NCBI GenBank assembly: GCA_002796205.1
Contig: PCWO01000036.1
Span: 1-8,627, forward strand
Length of the DNA: 8,627 bases
Direction of reading: 5' to 3'
Source of the DNA: Candidatus Liptonbacteria bacterium CG11_big_fil_rev_8_21_14_0_20_35_14
Lineage (GTDB): Bacteria; Patescibacteriota; Minisyncoccia; UBA6257; XYB1-36-10
This document shows, in pieces, positions 1-6,080 of this stretch. The translations under genes and the position numbers were made by a program. The notes under the pieces are model-generated. The model did not search any database. It saw nothing but the letters and a program-made list of their open reading frames with translations, and was not told the DNA's origin. Each line of letters begins with the position of its first letter. The first letter of the stretch is position 1.

Positions 1-338
1 TGTGCTAATTCATCGATGGGGCGGTTACTGTCGATTGCTAGAGGAAGATTGGGGTTGGCACCATTTTTTAGAAGAAAATCAATAAAGCCATTAACTTCAT
101 CAAGTCTTCCTTCGTCCCACATTTTGCCGTAGATTTGAGTGGCCCAACCAAGACTAGTGCCATGCTTTAAGCAGAGATCGATATCTAAGTTATTTTTTCT
201 AAAAAGATCAAGTTGTGCCTTAAAATTATACTCGCGTTCGAGTTTTCCAAACTCTATGACTTCATCGCGTGTCGGACATCTCCCTGCTCCAAAAGCAGAT
301 AGGGAAAACAAAAATGACAATAATAGTGCGAGTTTCAT
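1..338 (-). CDS. Exported ankyrin-repeat-like protein, N-terminal part (runs off left edge)
   Basis: The frame is open from ATG at 338 to the window edge, giving 112 residues with no stop. The start has a strong GGAGG Shine-Dalgarno at 344-348, five bases upstream. Residues 1-17 form a Sec signal peptide: MKLALLLSFLFSLSAFG, with likely cleavage after AFG. The mature part is hydrophilic. Residues 82-112 read VNGFIDFLLKNGANPNLPL followed by an N-R-P-I-D-E-L-A segment. This is the helix, 'LL-NGANPN' turn and 'PL/A' restart of an ankyrin repeat, and an earlier LDLFRKNNLDIDLCL stretch may be a degenerate one. Ankyrin repeats mediate protein binding, and a periplasmic location follows from the signal peptide. 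Partner and role are unknown. The remaining repeats should lie left of the window. I am confident that it is coding and moderately confident of the ankyrin call. Confidence 0.8.
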   Translation of the reverse strand, partial: MKLALLLSFLFSLSAFGAGRCPTRDEVIEFGKLEREYNFKAQLDLFRKNNLDIDLCLKHGTSLGWATQIYGKMWDEGRLDEVNGFIDFLLKNGANPNLPLAIDSNRPIDELA

Positions 339-359
339 GAAAGCCTCCAGACCATCCCC

Positions 360-388
360 TTTATGCCTAACAAGGGCCAAAAATGCAA
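360..388 (-). promoter_or_regulatory. Possible sigma70-type promoter of the ankyrin-like gene
   Basis: On the minus strand, TTGCAT (383-388) and CATAAA (360-365) are separated by 17 bases. This would place the transcription start near 353, just upstream of the GGAGG at 344-348, giving a very short leader. The match is imperfect in both boxes, and other AT-rich -10-like strings lie upstream (TATAAT at 464-469 without a good -35). Confidence 0.35.
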
Positions 389-493
389 GTTAAGGCATTG
401 AAACCAGTAAAAGATTCAGAGGTGAGTTGATGTTGGTCAATTATGTGTAATTAAACTTGAGAAATTATAGGAATGAAATAAGAATGAATGAGT

Positions 494-556
494 AGCCTCA
501 GGCTCCATTAGAACGAACCCCAAAAGAGATTCTCCTTGTGGTTAGCTACTGAGGCT
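494..556. repeat. Imperfect inverted-repeat structure upstream of the Abi-like gene
   Basis: AGCCTCAG (494-501) pairs perfectly with CTGAGGCT (549-556). Inside these arms, a second imperfect stem pairs the AACCCCAAA area (about 516-524) with the TTGTGGTT area (about 536-543). The left arm is also nearly self-palindromic (AGCCT-C-AGGCT, 494-504), so alternative folds compete. No T tract follows, so it is not an ordinary terminator. It could be a structured leader, a protein-binding site or the remnant of an element end. Confidence 0.4.
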
Positions 557-570
557 TTGAATATATTATC

Positions 571-584
571 GGTCAAAAATGACC
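571..584. promoter_or_regulatory. GGTCA-AAAA-TGACC palindrome, possible operator
   Basis: A perfect 5-bp inverted repeat with a 4-base spacer lies 33 bases upstream of the Abi-like start codon, within the only plausible promoter region for that gene. Its size and place fit a small operator. No regulator can be assigned. Confidence 0.35.
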
Positions 585-617
585 CTTTATCAAGGCTAAT
601 GCGAATAGGCGGTAAAA

Positions 618-1406
618 ATGATTATTGAAAGAACAATATCTAATAAATACAACAGGATAGAGGAAAATATCCACCCTCACAGACTTTATGAATATACAGG
701 CAGGGGTGGTCATTCCAAAATAAAAACCCTCAGGCGGTATCGGTATAATATTGAATTGTCCTCCAGTATTTATGCAGCATTTTCAGTCTTGGAGGTTGCA
801 TTGCGAAACCAAGTAACCGCATATTGGAACGAATATTTCAAGCGAAGTTATAACGGACTATTCAGTGGAACCCTTGCAGAGTGGCCAATGGATAGTCGAG
901 GTCTTCATTATTTTATGGCTCTGAAGGGTTATAGCCCATATGACAAAAAATTTGCGAAACATCTAGGAGGAATTGAACGCGAAAAGTGGCAAATACAAAA
1001 GAATATAGATAGGGCCAATAGGCAGCCTGCCTTGCAAAATGCCCAATTGAAGACCATTAGAAATGGTGATGTGGTAGCTTCATTGACTTTTGGATTTTGG
1101 CGCAATTGTTTTGAGAACAAATATAATGACATAAATCGATGGGCAGTAAGGAGAATATTTCCAAATAGGCGCTTTAACAATAACGATATTATTCGAGACT
1201 TGAAAGTTATAAGTGAAGACATGAAAAAGTTGAATGATCTCAGAAATAGATTTTCCCATCAAGAGAAAATATTTCATTATACAGATCTTGATGTTCATTA
1301 TGGGAGAATAGAGCAGTACATCAGATTCATAAACCCAGAATTGTTATATTTGTTTGATCAAAATAGATTTAAAAAATTATGGGCGAAACGCTCTCGATAT
1401 TTCTAA
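618..1406 (+). CDS. Abi-like (AbiD/AbiF-type) HEPN-domain protein
   Basis: This 262-aa protein resembles the Abi-like family (Abi_2), which contains abortive-infection phage defence genes. Visible family traits are the N-terminal SIYAAFSVLEVALRN segment (50-64), the GDVVASLTFGFWRN block (150-163) and the C-terminal LNDLRNRFSHQEKIF (205-219). The last contains R209-N210-x3-H214, the R-x4-6-H active-site motif of HEPN ribonucleases. In known relatives this motif supports RNA cleavage, so a cytoplasmic RNase that stops growth on infection is the natural inference. The start has AGGCGG at 607-612, five bases before ATG. No partner gene is next to it: the upstream gene is divergent, and the downstream gene is convergent and overlaps its last 30 bp. 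A solitary gene is normal for AbiD/F. The length is a little below that of typical members, about 300 aa, but both ends look intact. Confidence 0.85.
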   Translation: MIIERTISNKYNRIEENIHPHRLYEYTGRGGHSKIKTLRRYRYNIELSSSIYAAFSVLEVALRNQVTAYWNEYFKRSYNGLFSGTLAEWPMDSRGLHYFMALKGYSPYDKKFAKHLGGIEREKWQIQKNIDRANRQPALQNAQLKTIRNGDVVASLTFGFWRNCFENKYNDINRWAVRRIFPNRRFNNNDIIRDLKVISEDMKKLNDLRNRFSHQEKIFHYTDLDVHYGRIEQYIRFINPELLYLFDQNRFKKLWAKRSRYF

Positions 1407-1784
1407 TAATTCTCTTGCAAAAAATGAGTCACTTGGAGTGCAATTGTCATTTAATAAGGAAAATGTAGATCGTAGATAATTGACAAAAATATCATTGAAT
1501 GACGATGCTCTAAATTCAGTGTCATCAATAATTTTAATATGCCCATGCCCGTTTAAATCTTGCAACTCTGATTGGTAGAAATCTTTAAATTCCATATCAA
1601 CTTCATAAAATACAACGCCATTATATTTAACATCGACAAGCTCTGTCTCTATAACGATTTTCTCTGTGCTGAAATAGTACCACTCGCCATGGCCAATGGT
1701 ATTATAGAATCTGCCAATCACGATCTTGTTCCACATAGAGGAATCATTGGCAAGAATGGACTGACAGAGGTTACTAATTGTCAT
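1377..1784 (-). CDS. Unknown 135-aa cytoplasmic protein, last gene of the minus-strand cluster
   Basis: I do not recognise this protein. It has no signal peptide or membrane segment and is rich in aromatic and acidic residues (GEWYYFS near residues 33-39; a central VFYEVDMEFKDFY stretch), suggesting a small beta-rich soluble fold. I chose ATG at 1784, which overlaps the end of the preceding secreted-protein gene by 11 bp (1774-1784), as expected for translational coupling. The only longer start is TTG at 1820, which would overlap by 47 bp and has no better ribosome site. The last 30 bp overlap the end of the convergent Abi-like gene, so the two transcripts are antisense there. Immunity-type proteins can look like this, but nothing in the sequence proves such a role. 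Confidence 0.75.
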   Translation of the reverse strand: MTISNLCQSILANDSSMWNKIVIGRFYNTIGHGEWYYFSTEKIVIETELVDVKYNGVVFYEVDMEFKDFYQSELQDLNGHGHIKIIDDTEFRASSFNDIFVNYLRSTFSLLNDNCTPSDSFFARELLEISRAFRP

Positions 1785-2277
1785 AATGTTCAATTCTTTT
1801 GAAATTATGAATCTGATCAATAATAACTCTGTCGTGATTAAAGAGTTTCTTGACTCTAAAAAGAGTGATCACCGATGTCTTGGAGTCGTTATTAATCGAT
1901 AAATAGCAATGATTCTCGATAGCATCCACAGTGTTTCCGCCACTGTAATTTCTGATGTCAATTCCGACATACGCCAGTGAGGCCATACCGGTGTTATTAT
2001 TTGCTATCTCGTCACACGATTTGAAGCGACCAAGATCGATAATAAAACTTAGATCATCAGTTACCATATTGACAGTAAGGGTGTTATCGGGATTTCCGAA
2101 TTGGATCTCGTAATTGTTGAGGGTAATGCTGCTGTCTTGTGACATATAAAGAAAGCTGTAGCAAGTTTTTTCATAATCTCCATAAGTCGCGCGAGAAAAA
2201 AGCTCAATCCCACCAATTGAGGCAAAAAGTGAATGTGATGTAAAAAACAATGTAAGGAAAATCATAATATATTTCAT
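1774..2277 (-). CDS. Unknown secreted/periplasmic 167-aa protein
   Basis: Residues 1-19 (MKYIMIFLTLFFTSHSLFA) form a clear Sec signal peptide with likely cleavage after LFA. The mature protein is about 148 aa with cysteines at 39, 88 and 124; an odd number leaves one unpaired if a disulfide forms. The rest alternates short strand-like segments (ITLNNYEIQFG, LTVNMV, LSFIIDLG), suggesting a beta-rich fold. I recognise no family. The start is secure: a GGAG ribosome site at 2283-2286 precedes ATG at 2277. It begins 12 bases after the upstream 114-aa gene and overlaps the downstream 135-aa gene by 11 bp, so the three are almost certainly co-transcribed. It acts in the periplasm or outside the cell. 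Confidence 0.8.
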   Translation of the reverse strand: MKYIMIFLTLFFTSHSLFASIGGIELFSRATYGDYEKTCYSFLYMSQDSSITLNNYEIQFGNPDNTLTVNMVTDDLSFIIDLGRFKSCDEIANNNTGMASLAYVGIDIRNYSGGNTVDAIENHCYLSINNDSKTSVITLFRVKKLFNHDRVIIDQIHNFKRIEHYDN

Positions 2278-2289
2278 AAATTCTCCAGT

Positions 2290-2634
2290 TTATTTATTCA
2301 AAGCCTTAGCTAAAAAATGTTCAGCTTTAAAATTTGATGACTTCATTTTTTCTATCAATATATGACGGCACTTACGAGGAGAATTTCTGTATTTATCACG
2401 AAATACAGAATAGGCATCATCCCAATCATCTTTTAACAAATCCCTTAAATGTAATTCTGCATTTTTATACTTCATATATTTTAAAAGATGATAAAAACAG
2501 AAACCATATTCCTTGCTTTTAGCTCCACCAATTTCATCTACAGGAATATTGAATTTAGTATTGAGAAGAATTACAATAAATTCATTTCTCATTCTTGCGA
2601 TTACGCTTCTACTTATACTGCAATTCGTCTTCAT
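2290..2634 (-). CDS. Unknown 114-aa basic protein
   Basis: I do not recognise this protein. It is soluble, rich in Lys and Arg and mostly helical in appearance (KEYGFCFYHLLKYMKYKNAE at 41-60; ELHLRDLLKDDWDDAYSVF at 60-78), with cysteines at 5, 46 and 89. The start is ATG at 2634 with AGGT at 2639-2642 as a modest ribosome site. Its stop lies 12 bases before the secreted 167-aa gene, so it is the first gene of a three-gene block (2634 to 1377). A 68-bp gap separates it from the DUF4091 lipoprotein upstream. The basic, helical character would fit nucleic-acid binding, but no helix-turn-helix is clear. Confidence 0.7.
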   Translation of the reverse strand: MKTNCSISRSVIARMRNEFIVILLNTKFNIPVDEIGGAKSKEYGFCFYHLLKYMKYKNAELHLRDLLKDDWDDAYSVFRDKYRNSPRKCRHILIEKMKSSNFKAEHFLAKALNK

Positions 2635-2643
2635 AACTACCTA

Positions 2644-2695
2644 TCACTTCAGGAAAGTGAAAAAAATCAAGTTGATAATGTGAGCCTAGTCAAAA
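2644..2695 (-). promoter_or_regulatory. Possible promoter and leader hairpin for the three-gene block
   Basis: On the minus strand, TTGACT (2690-2695) is a good -35 box. Seventeen bases on is only a weak -10-like TTGATT. Next comes a perfect 6-bp hairpin, TCACTT-cagga-AAGTGA (plus-strand 2644-2660), ending just before the AGGT ribosome site. The T run is on the wrong side for a minus-strand terminator. It may be an internal promoter with a hairpin in the leader, or only an intra-operon spacer. Confidence 0.3.
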
Positions 2696-2702
2696 ATATC
2701 TT

Positions 2703-4193
2703 TCATAAATCTTTCAGCTTATATTTAAGATGGGAGTAAATTTCATCTCTGATATTTGGTGAAATATACCAAGATGTCGTCGAAAATATATAAGATGAAA
2801 GACCGTAGTTACCAAGTTTAGCAGCATCGGCCAGAAGAGATGCTTCACGCAACAATTTTAATCTAAGACTTGGAAACGCTCTCTTGCGTTTGAAGTCGGG
2901 ATAAAGGATGGTCCCATCTCCATTTCCTCCAAAATTATACATATCTTTATAAATATTGATTCCTTTCGAAATCAATGACCATTGAGTGATGGAGTCATAG
3001 TAGAGAAGCGCGCCAAGATTTAAGTGCCTCCCGATTAAAAAGAAGGCAAAAATATCCGAACTTGGCGCGTCGATTGTTAAATCAGGTGCTCCGCTTCGAC
3101 TGTGACTCTCTGTTGTAAAGACCTTGGGATCATCCAAATATGCGCGGTTTTCTCCGCATCCGTGTGACATACAAGAAACATAACTCCAAACCTCTCCGCT
3201 ATACTCTTCGCGATTATCTAGCTGTTCCATCACCGGACAATAAATATCGATTCCCCTAACTGGATATCGGTTGCTGGTCGTGATCATTCTTCTGACGCTT
3301 GGATGACCTATTTTTAGCTCGTTGAGTTTATTCTGTATTTGATCTGCTAAAGCTTCCTCTGGCTCGTCCACAACATAGAACCATGGCCTGCTTGAGTATT
3401 TTGCATATAAGTTAGCACTCCTTCCTTCTGGTATATTTGTTGGCCCATTTTTGAATTTTCCAACGTAATTCATAAAGGAAAGTGGATCTTTATCAATGGG
3501 AGAATTTGAAGAAATCCATGACTTGATTGGCTGGATGCGGTGGTCGTGAAGAAGTTCGAGAGCACTCAATGCACCTTTGTGATTTTCGACATAAGACCCT
3601 CTGTTGACACCTATGTTAAATGCGTAAGGCTCTAGTTGAATGAATAGTGGGATTGTTGGTGTTGTTGGTGCTGAGATCGGAAGATGTTTTATCTCAATAT
3701 TGAGCCCATTTTTAATGTATGACTCTTTGATATCCAAAATTGCATATAGGGTTTTATTACAGTTTTCCATCGTCAGATCTGTTATGGCGTCGTAGTAAAC
3801 GTCCGATGGATACTCATTCGCAGATGGGTGCTCAATGAGGATAGGCTCTAATCTCTGGGCCTCACCAACGAGCAAACAAAGATTTCCTTTAACGATAAAG
3901 AATGTCGATGCATCCTTGAAGATTGTTCTTGAAAGTGATGTTTTCCATAAATCACGAGATGCGTGTTTAGGTTTTTCGAATGAATCGAGTACAAAAATCT
4001 CTTGATTATTTGGAGTGCAATGACTCGACTCTGGACAGTCCTCAGATATCTCTGAATCGTTTCCGGTGTCTGTCGAGACTTCTTGTTGAGTTGTAACTGA
4101 TAACTCTTCTTGGTTTGCCAGTTTGCTTATGTCTGAATTGTTACAAGAAGCGATAATGCAAAATATTGGCAGACTTAAAATAATGCTTTTCAT
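2703..4193 (-). CDS. DUF4091 / GH123-like lipoprotein, probable glycoside hydrolase
   Basis: This 496-aa protein begins with a lipoprotein signal, MKSIILSLPIFCIIASC, lipidated at Cys17. A low-complexity acidic linker of about 50 residues would hold the domain off the membrane. The body matches the DUF4091 (GH123-like) pattern. In order it shows a strand-rich N-terminal part, the IPLFIQLEPYAFNIG segment, LLHDHRIQPIKSW (about 214-226), WFYVVDEPEE (about 271-280), a DIYCP strand, VWSYVSC, LGALLYYDSITQW, NGDGTILYP (about 424-432) and PSLRLKLLREA. In GH123 enzymes an adjacent Asp-Glu pair is catalytic and acts on N-acetylhexosaminides by substrate-assisted hydrolysis. D276-E277 here fits that pair. 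Substrate is unknown. I chose ATG at 4193 because AGGAG (4198-4202) fits it. ATG at 4208 lacks a ribosome site and would overlap the upstream gene. The gene starts one base after that gene's stop, so it is tightly coupled. Confidence 0.85.
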   Translation of the reverse strand: MKSIILSLPIFCIIASCNNSDISKLANQEELSVTTQQEVSTDTGNDSEISEDCPESSHCTPNNQEIFVLDSFEKPKHASRDLWKTSLSRTIFKDASTFFIVKGNLCLLVGEAQRLEPILIEHPSANEYPSDVYYDAITDLTMENCNKTLYAILDIKESYIKNGLNIEIKHLPISAPTTPTIPLFIQLEPYAFNIGVNRGSYVENHKGALSALELLHDHRIQPIKSWISSNSPIDKDPLSFMNYVGKFKNGPTNIPEGRSANLYAKYSSRPWFYVVDEPEEALADQIQNKLNELKIGHPSVRRMITTSNRYPVRGIDIYCPVMEQLDNREEYSGEVWSYVSCMSHGCGENRAYLDDPKVFTTESHSRSGAPDLTIDAPSSDIFAFFLIGRHLNLGALLYYDSITQWSLISKGINIYKDMYNFGGNGDGTILYPDFKRKRAFPSLRLKLLREASLLADAAKLGNYGLSSYIFSTTSWYISPNIRDEIYSHLKYKLKDL

Positions 4194-4194
4194 T

Positions 4195-4590
4195 TTACTC
4201 CTCGTCATTTTTTAAAACTTTGATTGTATTTCGAATTATTTTCGCATCATCAAGCTTGATTGATATAACCTCTGTTTTATCACCTTCCGTCACGTCTTCC
4301 CTATTGAGAAGTTTTAGAAATGATTGCTCCATTTTGAGATACAACTTTAAAGTCTCTTTGACTCCTGTTGGGCTTAGTTTGAAATTTTTAACGCCGATAA
4401 GTCCATCTGTTAAATAGATACATCCAGCGACTCCGGGAAAATAGGGAGCACTAATTTTTTCCATGCCAGATTTTTCAGGGTAGTATTTTGATGTCATCTC
4501 GATATCCAACTCGACGATCTCGCGCAAGATTTCAAGTGCTTTCTCATCGCTTAGCTTGTCAATTAATTCGACTGTTAATTTTAATCCCAT
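4195..4590 (-). CDS. Unknown 131-aa protein in the lipoprotein operon
   Basis: I do not recognise this protein. It is soluble and without a signal peptide. The N-terminal half is acidic and helical (LIDKLSDEKALEILREIVEL, 9-28). A short central region contains APYFPGVAGCIYLTDGLIGV (48-67) with the single Cys57, and the C-terminus is charged and helical. It starts 11 bases after the tiny hydrophobic gene and ends one base before the DUF4091 lipoprotein ATG. ATG at 4590 has only a weak GAG at 4594-4596. A much stronger GGAGG-type stretch lies inside the last codons of the previous gene (4606-4616), but 15 bases away, which is long for direct use. Coupled translation from the preceding gene is therefore likely. 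Its conserved place in one operon suggests a cytoplasmic partner or regulator, but that is inference. Confidence 0.7.
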   Translation of the reverse strand: MGLKLTVELIDKLSDEKALEILREIVELDIEMTSKYYPEKSGMEKISAPYFPGVAGCIYLTDGLIGVKNFKLSPTGVKETLKLYLKMEQSFLKLLNREDVTEGDKTEVISIKLDDAKIIRNTIKVLKNDEE

Positions 4591-4601
4591 AAGCTCAAAG
4601 A

Positions 4602-4790
4602 CTAACCGCCCCCTCCAAATATTGATGTTCCATGATAATTATTATTGCAGAAGTAATCTTCTGTTATTTCAATTTCCTCATCTCCGTGTCCACCATACGA
4701 AACGATATCCAATGTTAATAATACCGGATATGCGACGATACTGATTAATGTGTCAAAGACTGAGAGGATGAGTATTCTTAATGAAGGCAA
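4602..4790 (-). CDS. Tiny hydrophobic 62-aa protein with Gly4 C-terminus, TTG start
   Basis: The first codon is TTG at 4790; no ATG or GTG occurs in the frame. It is preceded by AAGGGGG (GGGGG at 4795-4799) four bases away and overlaps the end of the regulator gene by 13 bp. Residues 5-30 (LRILILSVFDTLISIVAYPV then LLTLDIV) are hydrophobic but carry Asp13 and Asp28, so this is either one membrane segment or a poor signal peptide. The tail is acidic, then Asn/Tyr/Gly-rich with a single Cys48, ending SIFGGGG. The DTL...YPVLLTLDIV wording faintly resembles small YceK-like envelope proteins, but too weakly to assign. The GGA-GGG-GGC-GGT codons of the tail also form a Shine-Dalgarno-like run before the next gene, which may explain the Gly4 end. 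Coding is supported by fit between neighbours with overlap on one side and an 11-base gap on the other. Confidence 0.6.
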   Translation of the reverse strand: MPSLRILILSVFDTLISIVAYPVLLTLDIVSYGGHGDEEIEITEDYFCNNNYHGTSIFGGGG

Positions 4791-5593
4791 GTTTCCCCCT
4801 TTGAATCGAATTTCTTATCTAAGGGGAGAGAGCTAATGAGAGTTGAAATGTGAACCGGGACATCTCCTTGGCATTTTTTCAATTCTTGTTTTAACTTCTC
4901 TCTATATTCACTCGTGATCTTCTTAATAAGTGGCCCTGCAATGATTGGGTTTGTATGGACAATTTCAGTTTCGCCAAAGATGGTGCGTATAGGATTATCA
5001 GACATGTACTTAGCTAAATTTCTGACAAATTTGAACTTACTCACACTTTGCGCAAGAAGGCTGTTTGAAGAATAAATTTTGCCATCTCTAAAATACAAGG
5101 CTCCTTCAACAGAAAGCTCATTAAGCATTTCAATTCCAGCACGACCATAACGAATTTCAAATAATTGAATAGGAAAACCGTCATGAATAAGAATTTGCAA
5201 TAGCATATCGCTAAAAAAGGCTTCGTCTAAATAGTATTCTAGTCTGTCCGTGGGGTGCGTCTTCTTAATCTCTTTTGTTGGCTGTTTGAATACTGAGATA
5301 CACTTCCCGAAATAAATATTCTCCGAAAACATTTTTACGATTTCATCAGAAGATAAATTTGAAAATTTGAGCTGCAAGATTTTAACGACCGCACCACTGT
5401 TTTGTATGGTATTTTGCGCTTGAGATGCCAGATTACAGAGAGTGCTTTTTGGGATTCCTAACAACTTAGAAAGTTTTCTTTTGGACATAGTCACGTTGGC
5501 ACTTTTACATTTTTCTAAGTACTCGTTAATGATTTCACCTAAGTGAATTGAGCTATATCTTGAGTTATCTAGGGATTGTTGAGAGGTGTTCAT
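4778..5593 (-). CDS. HTH transcriptional regulator resembling the TIGR02147/DUF4423 group
   Basis: This 271-aa protein begins at ATG 5593. A GGGGGG ribosome site (5602-5607) sits eight bases away, so I prefer this start over the longer frame beginning at 5647, which lacks one. Residues 37-57 (SKRKLSKLLGIPKSTLCNLAS) form a Cro/XRE-type helix-turn-helix. Residues 150-176 (about GRAGIEMLNELSVEGALYFR then DGKIYSS) look like a second winged helix: helix, 'L-x2-L-x-V-E-G-A-L', then a D-G wing. A C-terminal helix (SEYREKLKQELKK) followed by PVHISTLISSLPL resembles the end of TIGR02147/DUF4423 regulators, which are common in Bdellovibrio-like bacteria. It is the first gene of the minus-strand operon and overlaps the next one by 13 bp, so it may autoregulate through the repeats at 5626-5719. 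HTH call firm; family call moderate. Confidence 0.75.
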   Translation of the reverse strand: MNTSQQSLDNSRYSSIHLGEIINEYLEKCKSANVTMSKRKLSKLLGIPKSTLCNLASQAQNTIQNSGAVVKILQLKFSNLSSDEIVKMFSENIYFGKCISVFKQPTKEIKKTHPTDRLEYYLDEAFFSDMLLQILIHDGFPIQLFEIRYGRAGIEMLNELSVEGALYFRDGKIYSSNSLLAQSVSKFKFVRNLAKYMSDNPIRTIFGETEIVHTNPIIAGPLIKKITSEYREKLKQELKKCQGDVPVHISTLISSLPLDKKFDSKGETCLH

Positions 5594-5625
5594 ATTAATT
5601 TCCCCCCAATAGATGAAGTAAGAAA

Positions 5626-5719
5626 AGAGAGACCCACAGGTGCGCAAAGACGTACCCCCATGTATGCGCCAAAAGATAGGTTTTGAATGATCGATGTGAT
5701 CTTTTCAAGTGGGTCCTCT
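5626..5719. repeat. Inverted arms and tandem repeats upstream of the regulator, probable control region
   Basis: AGAGAGACCCAC (5626-5637) and GTGGGTCCTCT (5709-5719) are inverted copies, 11 of 12 bases with one extra base. Between them lie two near-direct repeats, TGCGC-AAAGA (5641-5650) and TGCGCCAAAAGA (5665-5676), 24 bases apart. Overlapping the first is an almost perfect palindrome GGTGCG-CAAAGA-CGTACC (5639-5656). All of this lies 35 to 125 bases upstream of the regulator ATG, where its promoter and operators must be. I could not fix a convincing -10/-35 pair. Confidence 0.45.
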
Positions 5720-5918
5720 GAATTGAACGTACTTTACTCATTTAATACTCTTTCTAAAAAATGACTTCGTCCGTGTCTCAGAAAATGACCCTTCCTTGGA
5801 TCTGACTTCTTAAATACTGCCCCGCATTATCTTTTTTCTCACGGGAAATTCGCTAAATTTTTCAAAGTGCCACATTTGGAAAATCTAAGCTATCTAACAT
5901 GTCGATTTTTAGAATCTC

Positions 5919-6080
5919 GTGTTTTCTGTGGGCCACCAAGATTGGATATATTATTGTCTCGAAAATGAATTAATTACTTTAGAAACCTGCTTAGAGACTT
6001 GGTTGATGCCCACAAGTGCCCATGATTGGCTTAAGATGGTGTATTTTGAAGCATATTTAGAGAGGTTAAAAAAAAAATAA
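5919..6080 (+). CDS. Possible 53-aa small protein or decayed gene remnant
   Basis: Starting from GTG at 5919, the frame runs 53 codons to TAA at 6078-6080. The product begins VFSVGHQDWIYYCLENELI and ends FEAYLERLKKK, with three tryptophans, two cysteines and an amphipathic helical tail. It is more protein-like than random AT-rich sequence. Against it: no ribosome site precedes GTG 5919 or the alternative GTG 5928, there is no ATG near the start, and a stop lies in frame just upstream at 5910-5912. It may be a true small gene, or the C-terminal remnant of a longer gene broken by a frameshift. The stop codon touches the terminator hairpin, as genes often do. No family is recognised. Confidence 0.3.
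   Translation: MFSVGHQDWIYYCLENELITLETCLETWLMPTSAHDWLKMVYFEAYLERLKKK

Noticed and set aside
139..393. Plus-strand 84-codon frame over the ankyrin-like gene
   Set aside because: The opposite strand has a signal peptide, an ankyrin-like unit and a GGAGG site. The plus frame has none of these.
576..587. AAAATGACCCTT shared with 5782-5793, as a possible IS21-like end remnant
   Set aside because: A repeated 12-mer is expected by chance in about 8.6 kb of AT-rich DNA. No transposase, target duplication or matching terminal inverted repeats are seen.
929..1298. Open frames on the minus strand inside the Abi-like gene
   Set aside because: They lie wholly within a well-supported coding gene, lack ribosome sites and give no recognisable protein pattern.
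2334..2739. Plus-strand frames antisense to the 114-aa gene and the end of the lipoprotein gene
   Set aside because: They read as low-complexity AT-rich translation and compete with better-supported minus-strand genes that have ribosome sites and operon spacing.
5761..5805. Fourteen-codon frame starting at ATG 5761, as a leader peptide
   Set aside because: It has no ribosome site, no attenuator-like codons and no gene in the right position downstream.
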